This document shows positions 52,636-61,280 of a stretch of DNA of 64,000 nucleotides, piece after piece (position 1 is the stretch's first letter; the number at the start of each line of letters is the position of its first letter). The notes beneath the pieces are model-generated. The model did not search any database. It saw only the letters and a list, made by a program, of their open reading frames with translations, and was not told the DNA's origin. The stretch lies in the NCBI GenBank assembly GCA_965641885.1, contig OZ282574.1, positions 3,162,001-3,226,000 on the forward strand. Direction: 5' to 3'. The stretch is from Pseudophaeobacter sp965641885. Its GTDB lineage: Bacteria; Pseudomonadota; Alphaproteobacteria; Rhodobacterales; Rhodobacteraceae. The position numbers and the translations under genes are program-made.

Positions 52636-53556
52636 ATGACACGACCTATGCCGAAAAGGAAACCGAGGGCGGGCTTCGCCTTTGCTGCGGTCTCACTGTT
52701 GGCGCTTGCCGCCTGTGAAGACGGCGCGGGCCTGGGCTTCCTGAAACCAAAGGCGACAGAGGCCGAGGTGACAGGTTCGAGCAGTACGCAACTGGTTGAA
52801 CGCGATGTCGAGGCCCCTGACGTGTTTCAGGTCACTGAGGCCGGTCTCTGGGATGGTCGCCCCTCACTGGGCGGCGTCTGGGTGGCGCATCCGGATGCAA
52901 AAGAGCCAGAGCGCGTGATCATTCGCAACAATGCCAACGGCAAATTTGTCATTGGGGCCCTGTTCCGTCGTGAACGCGAAATCCCCGGCCCCCGCCTGCA
53001 GAGCTCGTCTGACGCTGCCGCCGCACTCGGGATGTTGGCCGGAGCCCCGGTTGAGCTCAACGTGACCGCCCTGCGACGCGAAGCCGAAGAGCTGCCTGAG
53101 GCAGCCCTACTCGACACAACGCCGCAAGACACCCCCCTGGAAGAGGCAACCACCGCAGCCCTTGGGACAGGGTCGATAGAAGCCGCGTCTCTGGACCCAA
53201 TCGCTGGCGCTGCGGCAGCAATTGATGCCGCGCCAACCGCGTCGGCAAAGGCCTCGGCAAAAGCCCCTGTCGCCGCAGCGACCCCGGCCACTCAGGCCAC
53301 CCAGGCCGCGCGCAGCTCACCGCTCAGCAAACCCTTTATTCAGATCGGCATCTTCAGCGTCGAAAGCAACGCCAAGAACACTGCAGCGCAAATGCGCAAC
53401 GCCGGGCTGATTCCATTGGTGCTGGCGCAAAAAAGCAATGGCAAACCCTTCTGGCGCGTCGTGGTGGGCCCCGCTCAATCGAGCTCGGAACGCAGTCATT
53501 TGTTAAAAAGCGTCAAAGCCGCCGGCTTTACAGATGCCTATGCCGTCACCAACTAA
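52636..53556 (+). CDS. SPOR-domain lipoprotein
   Basis: This 306-residue envelope protein has a lipoprotein signal with the lipobox LAAC (about residues 22-25), an alanine/proline-rich disordered middle, and a C-terminal SPOR domain (about 229-305: PFIQIGIFSVESNAKNTAAQ to the end). SPOR domains bind denuded glycan strands at division sites. The start at 52636 is preferred because AAGGA stands seven bases upstream and the signal follows; the frame extends to 52417. It is upstream of dacA, fitting a role in peptidoglycan turnover. Confidence 0.85.
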   Translation: MTRPMPKRKPRAGFAFAAVSLLALAACEDGAGLGFLKPKATEAEVTGSSSTQLVERDVEAPDVFQVTEAGLWDGRPSLGGVWVAHPDAKEPERVIIRNNANGKFVIGALFRREREIPGPRLQSSSDAAAALGMLAGAPVELNVTALRREAEELPEAALLDTTPQDTPLEEATTAALGTGSIEAASLDPIAGAAAAIDAAPTASAKASAKAPVAAATPATQATQAARSSPLSKPFIQIGIFSVESNAKNTAAQMRNAGLIPLVLAQKSNGKPFWRVVVGPAQSSSERSHLLKSVKAAGFTDAYAVTN

Positions 53557-53628
53557 CCCATTCCTATTCCCAAACCCAAACCCCGGCCCCAGCCCAAACC
53601 CCGGCCCAAGCCCCAGGAGATCGCAGGC

Positions 53629-54810
53629 GTGAGACCAATGGTCAGACCCTTAGCCAGACTCGTATTGGCCGCCGGATTCGGGCTTTGCCTGACGGCGTTA
53701 CCGCTCGCCGCCTTTGATACAAGGGCCCGCGCGGCCTTTGTGCTGGATCAGGGCACCGATACGGTACTGCTGTCCAAAAATGCCGAAGCGCCACTGCCGC
53801 CGGCCTCGATGTCAAAACTCATGACGCTCTATGTCGCCTTTGAAGCGCTGCGCGATGGCCGGCTCACCCTGGATGAACGCCTGCCCGTCAGTGCCCACGC
53901 CATGAGCTATGGCGGCTCAACCATGTTTCTGGACACCACTGATCGGGTGCGGGTCGAAGACCTTTTGCGCGGCATCATCGTGCTCTCGGGCAATGACGCC
54001 TGTGCTGTGATCGCCGAAGCGCTGAGCCCCGATGGCACCGAGGCGGGGTTTGCCCGCTATCTGACCAAACGCGCGGGCGAGCTGGGCATGATGAATGCCA
54101 GTTTTGCCAATTCCAACGGCTGGCCTGCCGTCGGCCACCGCATGTCGATGCGCGACCTTGGCATCCTCGCAGAACACCTGATCGAAGACTTTCCGCAATA
54201 TTACCCACTGTTCTCTGAAAAGTCATTTGAGTTTGATGGCCGCGCGCCCTCCAACACCCGCAACCGCAACCCGCTATTGGGGCTTGGCATCGGGGCCGAC
54301 GGGCTAAAGACCGGCCACACCAGCGAGGCGGGCTATGGTCTGGTTGGCTCGGCCGTTCAGGGCGACCGCCGGGTGATTTTTGTCATTTCCGGGCTGGACA
54401 GCACCAAAGCGCGCGCAGAGGAGGCCGAGGCCGTTGTTAACTGGTCGTTTCGCCAATTTGACAAAAAGACCATCGCCACAGCCGGCACCCCGGTCGCCCG
54501 TGCCGAGATCTGGCGTGGATCTGCACAATCGGTAGGATTGGTGCCTGAAACCGATCTGGACATTCTGCTACCGGCCTTGTCGGGCAAACAGATCGCCGCC
54601 GAGGTGGTCTATAGCGGCCCGATCAATGCGCCGGTGAGCAAGGGGCAGAGATTGGCCGAACTGGTGCTGCAGCCCGATGGCCTTCCCGAGATGCGCCTGC
54701 CGTTGGTGGCAGAAAACGACGTCTCTGCGGGAGGGTTCTTTGTCCGTGTCAAAACTGCGGCTCAGGTCCTGTCCAGACGTCTTATCAATGGTCCCGAGGC
54801 CTCCCAGTGA
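53629..54810 (+). CDS. dacA: D-alanyl-D-alanine carboxypeptidase (PBP5/6 family)
   Basis: This 393-residue serine peptidase trims the terminal D-Ala from peptidoglycan stem peptides. It has a signal peptide (about 1-30), the SxxK motif SMSK near residue 64, SGN in the next box, and KTG in GLKTGHTSEAGYG. A C-terminal PBP5-C domain and a late amphipathic helix (KTAAQVLSRRLI) anchor it to the inner membrane's outer face. The start is GTG at 53629, with AGGAG eight bases upstream; ATG at 53638 is the alternative. Its stop overlaps the tmk GTG (GTGA). Confidence 0.93.
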   Translation: MRPMVRPLARLVLAAGFGLCLTALPLAAFDTRARAAFVLDQGTDTVLLSKNAEAPLPPASMSKLMTLYVAFEALRDGRLTLDERLPVSAHAMSYGGSTMFLDTTDRVRVEDLLRGIIVLSGNDACAVIAEALSPDGTEAGFARYLTKRAGELGMMNASFANSNGWPAVGHRMSMRDLGILAEHLIEDFPQYYPLFSEKSFEFDGRAPSNTRNRNPLLGLGIGADGLKTGHTSEAGYGLVGSAVQGDRRVIFVISGLDSTKARAEEAEAVVNWSFRQFDKKTIATAGTPVARAEIWRGSAQSVGLVPETDLDILLPALSGKQIAAEVVYSGPINAPVSKGQRLAELVLQPDGLPEMRLPLVAENDVSAGGFFVRVKTAAQVLSRRLINGPEASQ

Positions 54811-55589
54811 CACAACCAGTGACGCAACCAGTGAATAATCCAGCGCCCCAACCAGTGAATAAGCCCGAGAATAAACCCGTGACCTCTCCTATAGATTCAA
54901 AAAACTCACACTCAGGGTCAGGCCTGTTTCTGACCTTTGAAGGTATTGACGGCTCTGGAAAATCCACCCAGTGCAAACGTCTGGCAGACGCCCTGCGCGC
55001 GGCGGGCCATGACGTTGTTCTCACCCGTGAGCCCGGCGGCTCACCCGGTGCCGAAGAGATCCGCCGCATGGTGCTGGAGGGCGATCCCGACAAATGGTCC
55101 GCAGAGACCGAAATCCTGCTGTTTACCGCTGCCCGCCGCGACCATCTAGAGCGCACCATCCTGCCCGCGCTGGCCGCAGGCAAAGTGGTGATCTGCGATC
55201 GTTTTGCCGACAGCACCCGGATGTATCAGGGACTGTCGCGTGGCGATCTGCGCGACACTGTTGACCAGTTGCACCGGCTGATGATCGGCTGCGAGCCGGA
55301 CCTTACGGTGCTCATCGACATGGACCCCGCCACGGGTCTGTCACGGGCCAAGGGGCGTCAGGGCAGCGAGGAACGGTTTGAGGATTTTGGCATCGGGTTG
55401 CAGGAAAAAATGCGGGCGGGCTTTTTGTCTCTGGCGCAGGAGTTTTCCAACCGTTTCAGAGTTGTCGACGGCGCGCAGGGCATTGATGCCGTCGCCGCCG
55501 ACATTCTGCGCCACACCGAGGCTGCCCTGGCTAACACAGCCGAGGCACAAGGCGAACTGGCCACCGAATCCGGGTCAACGCCGTCATGA
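54807..55589 (+). CDS. tmk: Thymidylate kinase with a repetitive N-terminal extension
   Basis: Tmk converts dTMP to dTDP for DNA synthesis. The core is typical: P-loop FEGIDGSGKST at about residues 43-53, LTREPGGSPGA, the DR motif in CDRFADSTRMYQG, and the lid RAKGRQGSEERFE. At 260 residues it is longer than the ~205-215 residue family because of about 35 extra N-terminal residues built from imperfect TQPV and NxP repeats. The GTG at 54807 overlaps the dacA stop; a GTG at about 54880 would remove most of the extension. The stop overlaps holB, so these are expressed as a unit. Confidence 0.93.
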   Translation: MTQPVTQPVNNPAPQPVNKPENKPVTSPIDSKNSHSGSGLFLTFEGIDGSGKSTQCKRLADALRAAGHDVVLTREPGGSPGAEEIRRMVLEGDPDKWSAETEILLFTAARRDHLERTILPALAAGKVVICDRFADSTRMYQGLSRGDLRDTVDQLHRLMIGCEPDLTVLIDMDPATGLSRAKGRQGSEERFEDFGIGLQEKMRAGFLSLAQEFSNRFRVVDGAQGIDAVAADILRHTEAALANTAEAQGELATESGSTPS

Positions 55590-56722
55590 GCCGGGCACCC
55601 AAGGCCAAAACGGACGAAGAGCTGCCCCGTGCCGATCAGGCACCTGGTGTACCGCATCCGCGCGAAACCCAACAGCTTTTTGGCCAGGACCAGGCGGAAC
55701 AGGATTTCCTGAGCGCCTTCAATTCTGACCGGCTGCATCATGGCTGGCTGCTGACCGGGCCGCAGGGCATTGGCAAAGCCACGCTTGCCTGGCGCATTGC
55801 CCGCTTTTTGCTGGCCACACCCGCCGCCGACGCAGGGCTGTTTGGCACGCCGCCGCCCATCACGTCACTGGCGATTGATCCAGAGCACCCAGTCTCGCAC
55901 CGCATCCATGCCCTGGCCGAGCCGGGACTGGCCCCGATCAGCCGTAGCTATAACGACAAGGGCAAGCTGCGCGACCAGATCGTGGTGGATGACATTCGCA
56001 AACTCAACCGCTTTTTTGGCCTCTCGGCCACCGATGGCGGCCGTCGGGTGGTGATTGTGGATGCCGCTGACGACATGAACACCAGCGCCGCCAACGCCTT
56101 GCTCAAGATGCTGGAAGAGCCGCCTGCCCGCACCACGCTGCTGCTGATCTCGCATCAGCCCTCGCGGCTGCTGCCAACGATCCGCTCGCGCTGCCGCACC
56201 CTGCGGCTGAGCCCGCTGTCGCCTGCGGACATGCAATCTGCGCTGGCGCAGGCGGGGGCCGAATTGCCGGAAAACACCGATCATCTGGCGGCCCTTGCGG
56301 CAGGCTCTGTGGGGGCGGCGCTGCGACTTTTGAACCTTGGCGGCCTCAGGATCTATGCCGAACTGGTGCAGATCCTCGGCACAATGCCCAGACTGGACCG
56401 ACAGCGCGCCATGGCCCTGGCCGAGGCCGCAGCCCAGCGTGGCGCCTCGGAGAAATTCGAACTGCTGCTCACCCTGATTGAAGTCGCCCTTGCCCGTCTG
56501 GCCCGCACCGGTGCCACCGGCCATGCACCCCTGCCAGAGGCGGCACAGGGCGAAGGCGCAATACTGGCCCGCCTCGCGGCTGATCCGCAAAAAGGCCGCG
56601 ACTGGGCGGATCTTTCGGCTGAGGCCACGGCACGGGCGCGCCACGGTCAGGCGGTGAACCTTGACCCGGCTTCACTTGTCCTAGATACGGTTTTCAAGAT
56701 GCAGGAGACCGCGTCCCGTTGA
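55586..56722 (+). CDS. holB: DNA polymerase III delta' subunit
   Basis: The delta' subunit is part of the clamp loader that places the sliding clamp on primed DNA. The 378-residue protein has an AAA+ fold with a Walker A-like GPQGIGKAT (about residues 56-64), a Walker B-like VVIVDAADDMN and the SRC motif in TIRSRCRTL that supplies the arginine finger. The four zinc-binding cysteines common in Gram-negatives are not evident. The start overlaps tmk by four bases, a widespread tmk-holB pairing. Confidence 0.92.
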   Translation: MSRAPKAKTDEELPRADQAPGVPHPRETQQLFGQDQAEQDFLSAFNSDRLHHGWLLTGPQGIGKATLAWRIARFLLATPAADAGLFGTPPPITSLAIDPEHPVSHRIHALAEPGLAPISRSYNDKGKLRDQIVVDDIRKLNRFFGLSATDGGRRVVIVDAADDMNTSAANALLKMLEEPPARTTLLLISHQPSRLLPTIRSRCRTLRLSPLSPADMQSALAQAGAELPENTDHLAALAAGSVGAALRLLNLGGLRIYAELVQILGTMPRLDRQRAMALAEAAAQRGASEKFELLLTLIEVALARLARTGATGHAPLPEAAQGEGAILARLAADPQKGRDWADLSAEATARARHGQAVNLDPASLVLDTVFKMQETASR

Positions 56723-56770
56723 CCTTTACCGGCGACGCCAGGATCCGGCCAAAGACAATTTGAGGCAGGC

Positions 56771-57592
56771 ATGACGAGCACTCTCCCCCAGACCCCCCCA
56801 GAAATTACCGACAGCCATTGCCATCTGGACTTCCCGGATTTTGCAGATGAGCTGGACGCGGTGATCGCCCGTGCCCAGGAGGCAGGCGTGACACGCATGG
56901 TGACAATCTGCACCAAGCTGAAGAACGAACCACAGGTACGCGCCATCGCCGAGACCTATGCGCCGGTGTTCTACGCCGCCGGCACCCACCCGATGAGCGT
57001 CGCCTCGGAGCCTATGGCCAGCTATGACGAGTTGGTCGCGCTGGCGGATCATCCCAAGTTTGTTGGCATCGGCGAGACGGGTCTCGACTACCACTACACC
57101 GCTGAAAGCGCTGAGGCGCAGCAGCAGTCGCTGCGCATTCATATTGCGGCGGCGCGCGACACCAAGCTGCCGCTGATCATCCATGCCCGCGCAGCTGACG
57201 ACGATATGGCGCGGATCTTGCGCGAAGAGATGGCCAACGGTGCCTACAGCTGTGTGATGCATTGCTTTTCATCTTCGGCCGCGCTGGGGCGCGCCGCACT
57301 GGATCTGGGGTTTTATCTGTCGATGTCAGGCATTGCCGCCTTTCCCAAAAGCCAGGATTTGCGCGATATCTTTGCCGCAGCACCGCTTGAGCGCATTCTG
57401 GTGGAAACCGACGCGCCCTATCTGGCGCCGCCGCCCTATCGTGGCAAACGCAACGAGCCAGCCTATAGCGCCTTTACGGCACAGATCGGCGCCAAGGCCT
57501 TTGGTCTGGACTACAGCGATTTTGCCGCGCAGACACAGGCCAATTTTGACCGGTTGTTCTGGAAAGCGGCGCAGTTTGAGGCCGCAGCCTGA
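56771..57592 (+). CDS. tatD: TatD family metal-dependent hydrolase (3'-5' DNase)
   Basis: This 273-residue TIM-barrel hydrolase has the TatD metal-binding pattern: DSHCHLDFPDF at the start, GETGLDYHY, the HARAADDD strand, MHCFSSS and the C-terminal ETDAPYL. It acts on DNA or RNA ends in the cytoplasm and may aid repair. It follows holB by about 48 bp and shares its terminal base with the next gene. Confidence 0.93.
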   Translation: MTSTLPQTPPEITDSHCHLDFPDFADELDAVIARAQEAGVTRMVTICTKLKNEPQVRAIAETYAPVFYAAGTHPMSVASEPMASYDELVALADHPKFVGIGETGLDYHYTAESAEAQQQSLRIHIAAARDTKLPLIIHARAADDDMARILREEMANGAYSCVMHCFSSSAALGRAALDLGFYLSMSGIAAFPKSQDLRDIFAAAPLERILVETDAPYLAPPPYRGKRNEPAYSAFTAQIGAKAFGLDYSDFAAQTQANFDRLFWKAAQFEAAA

Positions 57593-58389
57593 TGGCAGAG
57601 CTGCGCTATACCATACTGGGCTGCGGCTCTTCCGGCGGGGTGCCGCGTCTGGGTGGCCATTGGGGCGAGTGCGATCCGGAAAATCCGCGCAACCGGCGGC
57701 GGCGCTGCTCAATGCTGGTCGAACGCGACGGGCCTGATGGCACCACATCGGTGCTGATTGACACTTCGCCTGACATGCGCAGCCAGTTGCTGGACGCCAA
57801 CGTTAGCCGCCTGGATGCGGTGGTTTATACCCATTCTCACGCCGACCATGTGCATGGCATTGATGATCTGCGCATGATCGTCTTCAACATGCGCACCCGT
57901 GTGCCGGTCTATGCCGATGGCGAGACCCAAAACGCACTGCTGTCGCGCTTTGGCTATGCCTTTGTGCAGCCCGAAGGCTCGCCCTATCCGCCGATCCTTG
58001 ATCTGCGCACCATTGATGGCGCCTTCACCATTGATGGTCCCGGCGGCGAGATCCCTTTCCTGCCGTTTGAGGTCAATCATGGGGCGATGGACGCGCTGGG
58101 ATTTCGCATCGGCTCCTTGGCCTATCTGCCGGATGTGGTCGAAATTTCCGAAGCGGCCACCGAGGCACTGGAGGGGCTCGACTGCTGGGTGCTGGATGCG
58201 CTGCGCCGCACGCCACATCCTACCCATTTCAATCTGGACCAGGCCCTCGCGTGGATCGAGCGGATGCAGCCAAAGCGTGCCGTGCTGACCAATATGCATA
58301 TTGATCTCGACTATGCCACCGTGGCGGCCGAGACCCCCGACCACATCACGCCTGCCTATGATGGGCTGGTGATCCACTGCCCGCTGTAA
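57592..58389 (+). CDS. Metallo-beta-lactamase-fold hydrolase (PhnP-like)
   Basis: This 265-residue protein has the metal site THSHADHVHGIDDLR (about residues 79-93) and later conserved histidines (VNHGAMDALGF and TPHPTHFNLDQAL). The N-terminal LGCGSSGGVPRLGG loop is typical of the PhnP/PqqB-like group, which includes phosphodiesterases. It starts with a one-base overlap of tatD, an arrangement common in Alphaproteobacteria. The substrate is unknown. Confidence 0.88.
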   Translation: MAELRYTILGCGSSGGVPRLGGHWGECDPENPRNRRRRCSMLVERDGPDGTTSVLIDTSPDMRSQLLDANVSRLDAVVYTHSHADHVHGIDDLRMIVFNMRTRVPVYADGETQNALLSRFGYAFVQPEGSPYPPILDLRTIDGAFTIDGPGGEIPFLPFEVNHGAMDALGFRIGSLAYLPDVVEISEAATEALEGLDCWVLDALRRTPHPTHFNLDQALAWIERMQPKRAVLTNMHIDLDYATVAAETPDHITPAYDGLVIHCPL

Positions 58390-58558
58390 CAGCCCGCGCC
58401 CGTCGCCAGACCGCTTTTTGGCCGCAGGCATTTGACTGTGAAGACATCGTATTGGTATCGCCATTTTATTAGGCTCAATTTGTTAGGCCCATTTCGACTC
58501 TCAGGCTGAAGACCTGATTAACTCTCTGGCCCCGCCCAGATCCCGACAGGATAAGCCC

Positions 58559-59491
58559 ATGCTACAAAGTCTGATTGACGTAATTCTGCCGGTTTTTCTG
58601 GTGGTGGCTGCGGGCTATTTCGCGACGCAACGGGGGTTTTTCACACCGGCGCAGATTGATGGGCTGATGAAATTCACCCAGAGCTTTGCAATTCCCTGCC
58701 TGCTGTTTAGCGCCATTGCCAATCTGGATCTTTCCAACAGCTTTGATCCTGGTCTTTTGATCAGCTTTTACACCGGGGCTGCGATCTGTTTTTGCATTGG
58801 CATGACAGGCGCGCGGCTATTGTTCAAACGCGACTGGGAAGACGCTGTCGTGATCGGGTTTTGCTGCCTGTTCTCCAACTCGGTCCTGCTGGGCCTGCCG
58901 ATCACCGAGCGCGCCTTTGGGCCAGAAAACCTCACCGGCAACTATGCGATCATCGCCTTTCACTCACCCTTTTGCTACGGGCTGGGCATCACCGTCATGG
59001 AGGTGGTGAAAAACCGCGGCGCAGGTGGTATCAAGACGGTGTCATCGGTGCTGACGGCCATGTTCAAAAACGTGCTGATCCTTGGCATTGCCCTTGGGTT
59101 TGCTGTTAATTTGGCTGGGCTGACCATACCGGGGACCGTGGATGCAGCACTTCAGCTGTTGATCCGGGCGGCGCTGCCAACGGCGCTGTTTGCGCTGGGT
59201 GGCGTGCTGGTTCAGTACCGCCCCGAAGGCGATCTGCGCACCATTGGGTTTGTCTGCGTCACAGCGCTGATGGTACACCCCAGCATCGTATGGATCATGG
59301 GCGGCACTCTCGGAGTGAAGCAGGATCTGTTCCGCTCTGGGGTGCTTACTGCGGCAATGGCCCCCGGTTTCAACGCCTACATCTTTGCCAATATGTATGG
59401 TCGCGCCAAACGGGTGGCCGCCTCTTCGGTGCTGATTGCCACCGCCGCTTCGGTGTTCACTGTCTGGTTCTGGCTGCTGATGCTCAGCTGA
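58559..59491 (+). CDS. AEC family transporter (auxin efflux carrier-like)
   Basis: This 310-residue inner-membrane protein has about ten hydrophobic segments and the two half-repeat pattern of the AEC family, including QSFAIPCLLFSAIANLD near residue 40 and a central hydrophilic loop. It has a good AGGAT site. The family moves small organic acids such as malonate, malate or auxin-like compounds. The next gene is an Asp/Glu racemase-like protein on the opposite strand, so the two are not co-transcribed. Confidence 0.87.
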   Translation: MLQSLIDVILPVFLVVAAGYFATQRGFFTPAQIDGLMKFTQSFAIPCLLFSAIANLDLSNSFDPGLLISFYTGAAICFCIGMTGARLLFKRDWEDAVVIGFCCLFSNSVLLGLPITERAFGPENLTGNYAIIAFHSPFCYGLGITVMEVVKNRGAGGIKTVSSVLTAMFKNVLILGIALGFAVNLAGLTIPGTVDAALQLLIRAALPTALFALGGVLVQYRPEGDLRTIGFVCVTALMVHPSIVWIMGGTLGVKQDLFRSGVLTAAMAPGFNAYIFANMYGRAKRVAASSVLIATAASVFTVWFWLLMLS

Positions 59492-59523
59492 TGCGCGTTC
59501 AGGGTCGGCCTGTTCACGACATC

Positions 59524-59565
59524 TCCGGTGCACAATAAGTCCTGTGCCCGACAAATCCGGTGCAC
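59524..59565. repeat. Imperfect tandem duplication, period 32 bp
   Basis: TCCGGTGCAC occurs at 59524-59533 and 59556-59565, each followed by a similar AAGTCCTGT. It lies between the AEC gene and the convergent racemase-like gene. Confidence 0.8.
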
Positions 59566-59580
59566 GACAAGTCCTGTACG

Positions 59581-60315
59581 CTACCAGCGCGGATCATCCA
59601 GCTCCAGGGCAAAGCGGCGCGGCATCAGCCCGGCCTGAAACCAGGTCACAAAGCTATGGATCGAAAACACCGGCAGACCAGTGGCCCGGCGTATATCACG
59701 CGCATAGGGCACCATATTGGTGCATTCCAGCACGATAGCGCCCAAATCAGGGGTCTCTGCCAGCAAGGCGCGCGCGCCATCGATCATATCCAGTCGGCAG
59801 GCCTCAAAATCGATCTGCAGCGCATCGCCCAGAATATCGCGGCTAAAGCTGCGCAACCCATCTGTGCCGCCCACGGGCGTGTCGCCCGGAGCCCCCGCCG
59901 CGACCAGATGCGCCGGTGTCAGGGTCTGCTTTGAAATCGTCAGAACGCCAACCCGTTTGCCCTGCGGCAACAGGGCCTGCACCATCGGAACCTGCATCAG
60001 CGAGGAGGTCGCAACCGGCACGCCCAGCGCCTGTTTCACCTGATCCTGGATCAGGGCCAGAAAACCACAGTTGGTGGTGATGCCGTCACAGCCCATGGCC
60101 ACCAGATCGCGCCCTGCCTCGATAAAGAGATCGACCAGCGCAGTTGGGTCGTGACGCACCACCAGATCCGGCGTGGCGCCGCGCACCACCCGGTAATGCA
60201 CCGGAAAATCCCAGCTCAAGGCGTTGCCCATGTCACCGTGAATGCGGGGGAACTGCGTCTCCAGCATCAAGATTCCCACAGCGGCCCCATAGACCGTCTT
60301 GCCTCCCTGTTCCAT
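59581..60315 (-). CDS. Aspartate/glutamate racemase family protein
   Basis: This 244-residue protein has the two-domain racemase fold with paired catalytic cysteines, in GITTNCGFLALIQD and VLECTNMVPYA. The family includes aspartate, glutamate and hydantoin racemases and arylmalonate decarboxylases; the exact substrate is not set by eye. It lies downstream of a GntR-FCD gene on the same strand (83-bp gap), which is itself divergent from a ThDP enzyme. Confidence 0.85.
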   Translation of the reverse strand: MEQGGKTVYGAAVGILMLETQFPRIHGDMGNALSWDFPVHYRVVRGATPDLVVRHDPTALVDLFIEAGRDLVAMGCDGITTNCGFLALIQDQVKQALGVPVATSSLMQVPMVQALLPQGKRVGVLTISKQTLTPAHLVAAGAPGDTPVGGTDGLRSFSRDILGDALQIDFEACRLDMIDGARALLAETPDLGAIVLECTNMVPYARDIRRATGLPVFSIHSFVTWFQAGLMPRRFALELDDPRW

Positions 60316-60397
60316 ATCCGTCTCCTTGCTGTTTTGCCGCCGCTCAATTGGCTTTGGTAGAATTAGTTCTGGTTAAACCTGTTCTGGCCTGCCCAGC

Positions 60398-61090
60398 CTA
60401 GTCATCGGGCACATAGAGTTGCGAAAAGGCGATGCGCACCGCCTCGGTGGCCTCTTCGCGCCGTTTTTCAATGTGACTGCGCAGGGCATCCGTTGCCGCC
60501 CCCACATCGCGCGCGGCCAGCCCCTCAAGGACCCGTCGATGCGCAGAAACATCTCCCGGCGCCGCGCCATCGGCCTGATCGCGCATCCGCTTCAGGTCAA
60601 TCAGTCGAATATAGCGGATCCGGCCGTTGAGGTTCTGCAGCATCCGCAGCAGCTCGGCATTGCCCGATAGCTGCACCAGGCGGTTGTGGAAACTCTCGTC
60701 CAGCGTCAGCAGTTCCACTGGGTCTGTGGCGCTTTGATAGTCGGGCTCCATCCGGTCAAGATAGTCAGACAGGGCTGCAATCTCGCTGTCCGGCGCCCGC
60801 AGGCAGGCCAGCCGCAGCGCTTCACACTCGACAGCAACACGCGCCTCATACAGATCCAGAATATAGCTGGGTGTCAGCGGGCGGCAGAAAAATCCCCGGT
60901 TGATCTGAAAGGTCAAAAACCCCTCGGCCACCAACCGGTTGAGCGCCTCACGCAGGGGCGTCCGGCTGGCCCCCAGCACATCAGACAAGGCGCTCTCGTT
61001 GATGCGCTGATCTGGCTTAAAGGCAAAATCCGCCGCCATCTGGCGCAGCGCCTCATAAACCCGATCAACATTGCTTTCGCGCTTTGTCAT
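60398..61090 (-). CDS. GntR family regulator with FCD domain
   Basis: This 230-residue regulator has an N-terminal winged helix (about 5-70, INESALSDVLGASRTPLREALNRL) and a C-terminal FCD domain of helices (about 80-215) with metal-binding residues such as the histidines in ESFHNRL and SAHRRVLEGL. Such proteins commonly bind organic acids. The divergent promoter to the ThDP enzyme holds a palindrome at 61175-61186. Confidence 0.9.
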   Translation of the reverse strand: MTKRESNVDRVYEALRQMAADFAFKPDQRINESALSDVLGASRTPLREALNRLVAEGFLTFQINRGFFCRPLTPSYILDLYEARVAVECEALRLACLRAPDSEIAALSDYLDRMEPDYQSATDPVELLTLDESFHNRLVQLSGNAELLRMLQNLNGRIRYIRLIDLKRMRDQADGAAPGDVSAHRRVLEGLAARDVGAATDALRSHIEKRREEATEAVRIAFSQLYVPDD

Positions 61091-61174
61091 CCCGCCCCAT
61101 CCCTATTTTCAAGCCGCACGCATTTTCCCTTCTAACTAGAGCAGGCTTGACTTGTCCGCAATAATGAATTCCAA

Positions 61175-61186
61175 ACTGTATACAGT
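61175..61186. promoter_or_regulatory. Palindromic operator candidate between the GntR and ThDP-enzyme genes
   Basis: ACTGTATACAGT is a perfect 12-bp palindrome in the 190-bp divergent spacer. Its TGTATACA core resembles sites bound by FCD-type GntR regulators. Confidence 0.75.
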
Positions 61187-61280
61187 AATGAGCGCAATGA
61201 TAAAGCCCACGCGCAACAGGCAACTACAAGCCGCCCGCGACACGGACCGTCAAGATGAGTAGCGATGAAGGGAGACCAGG

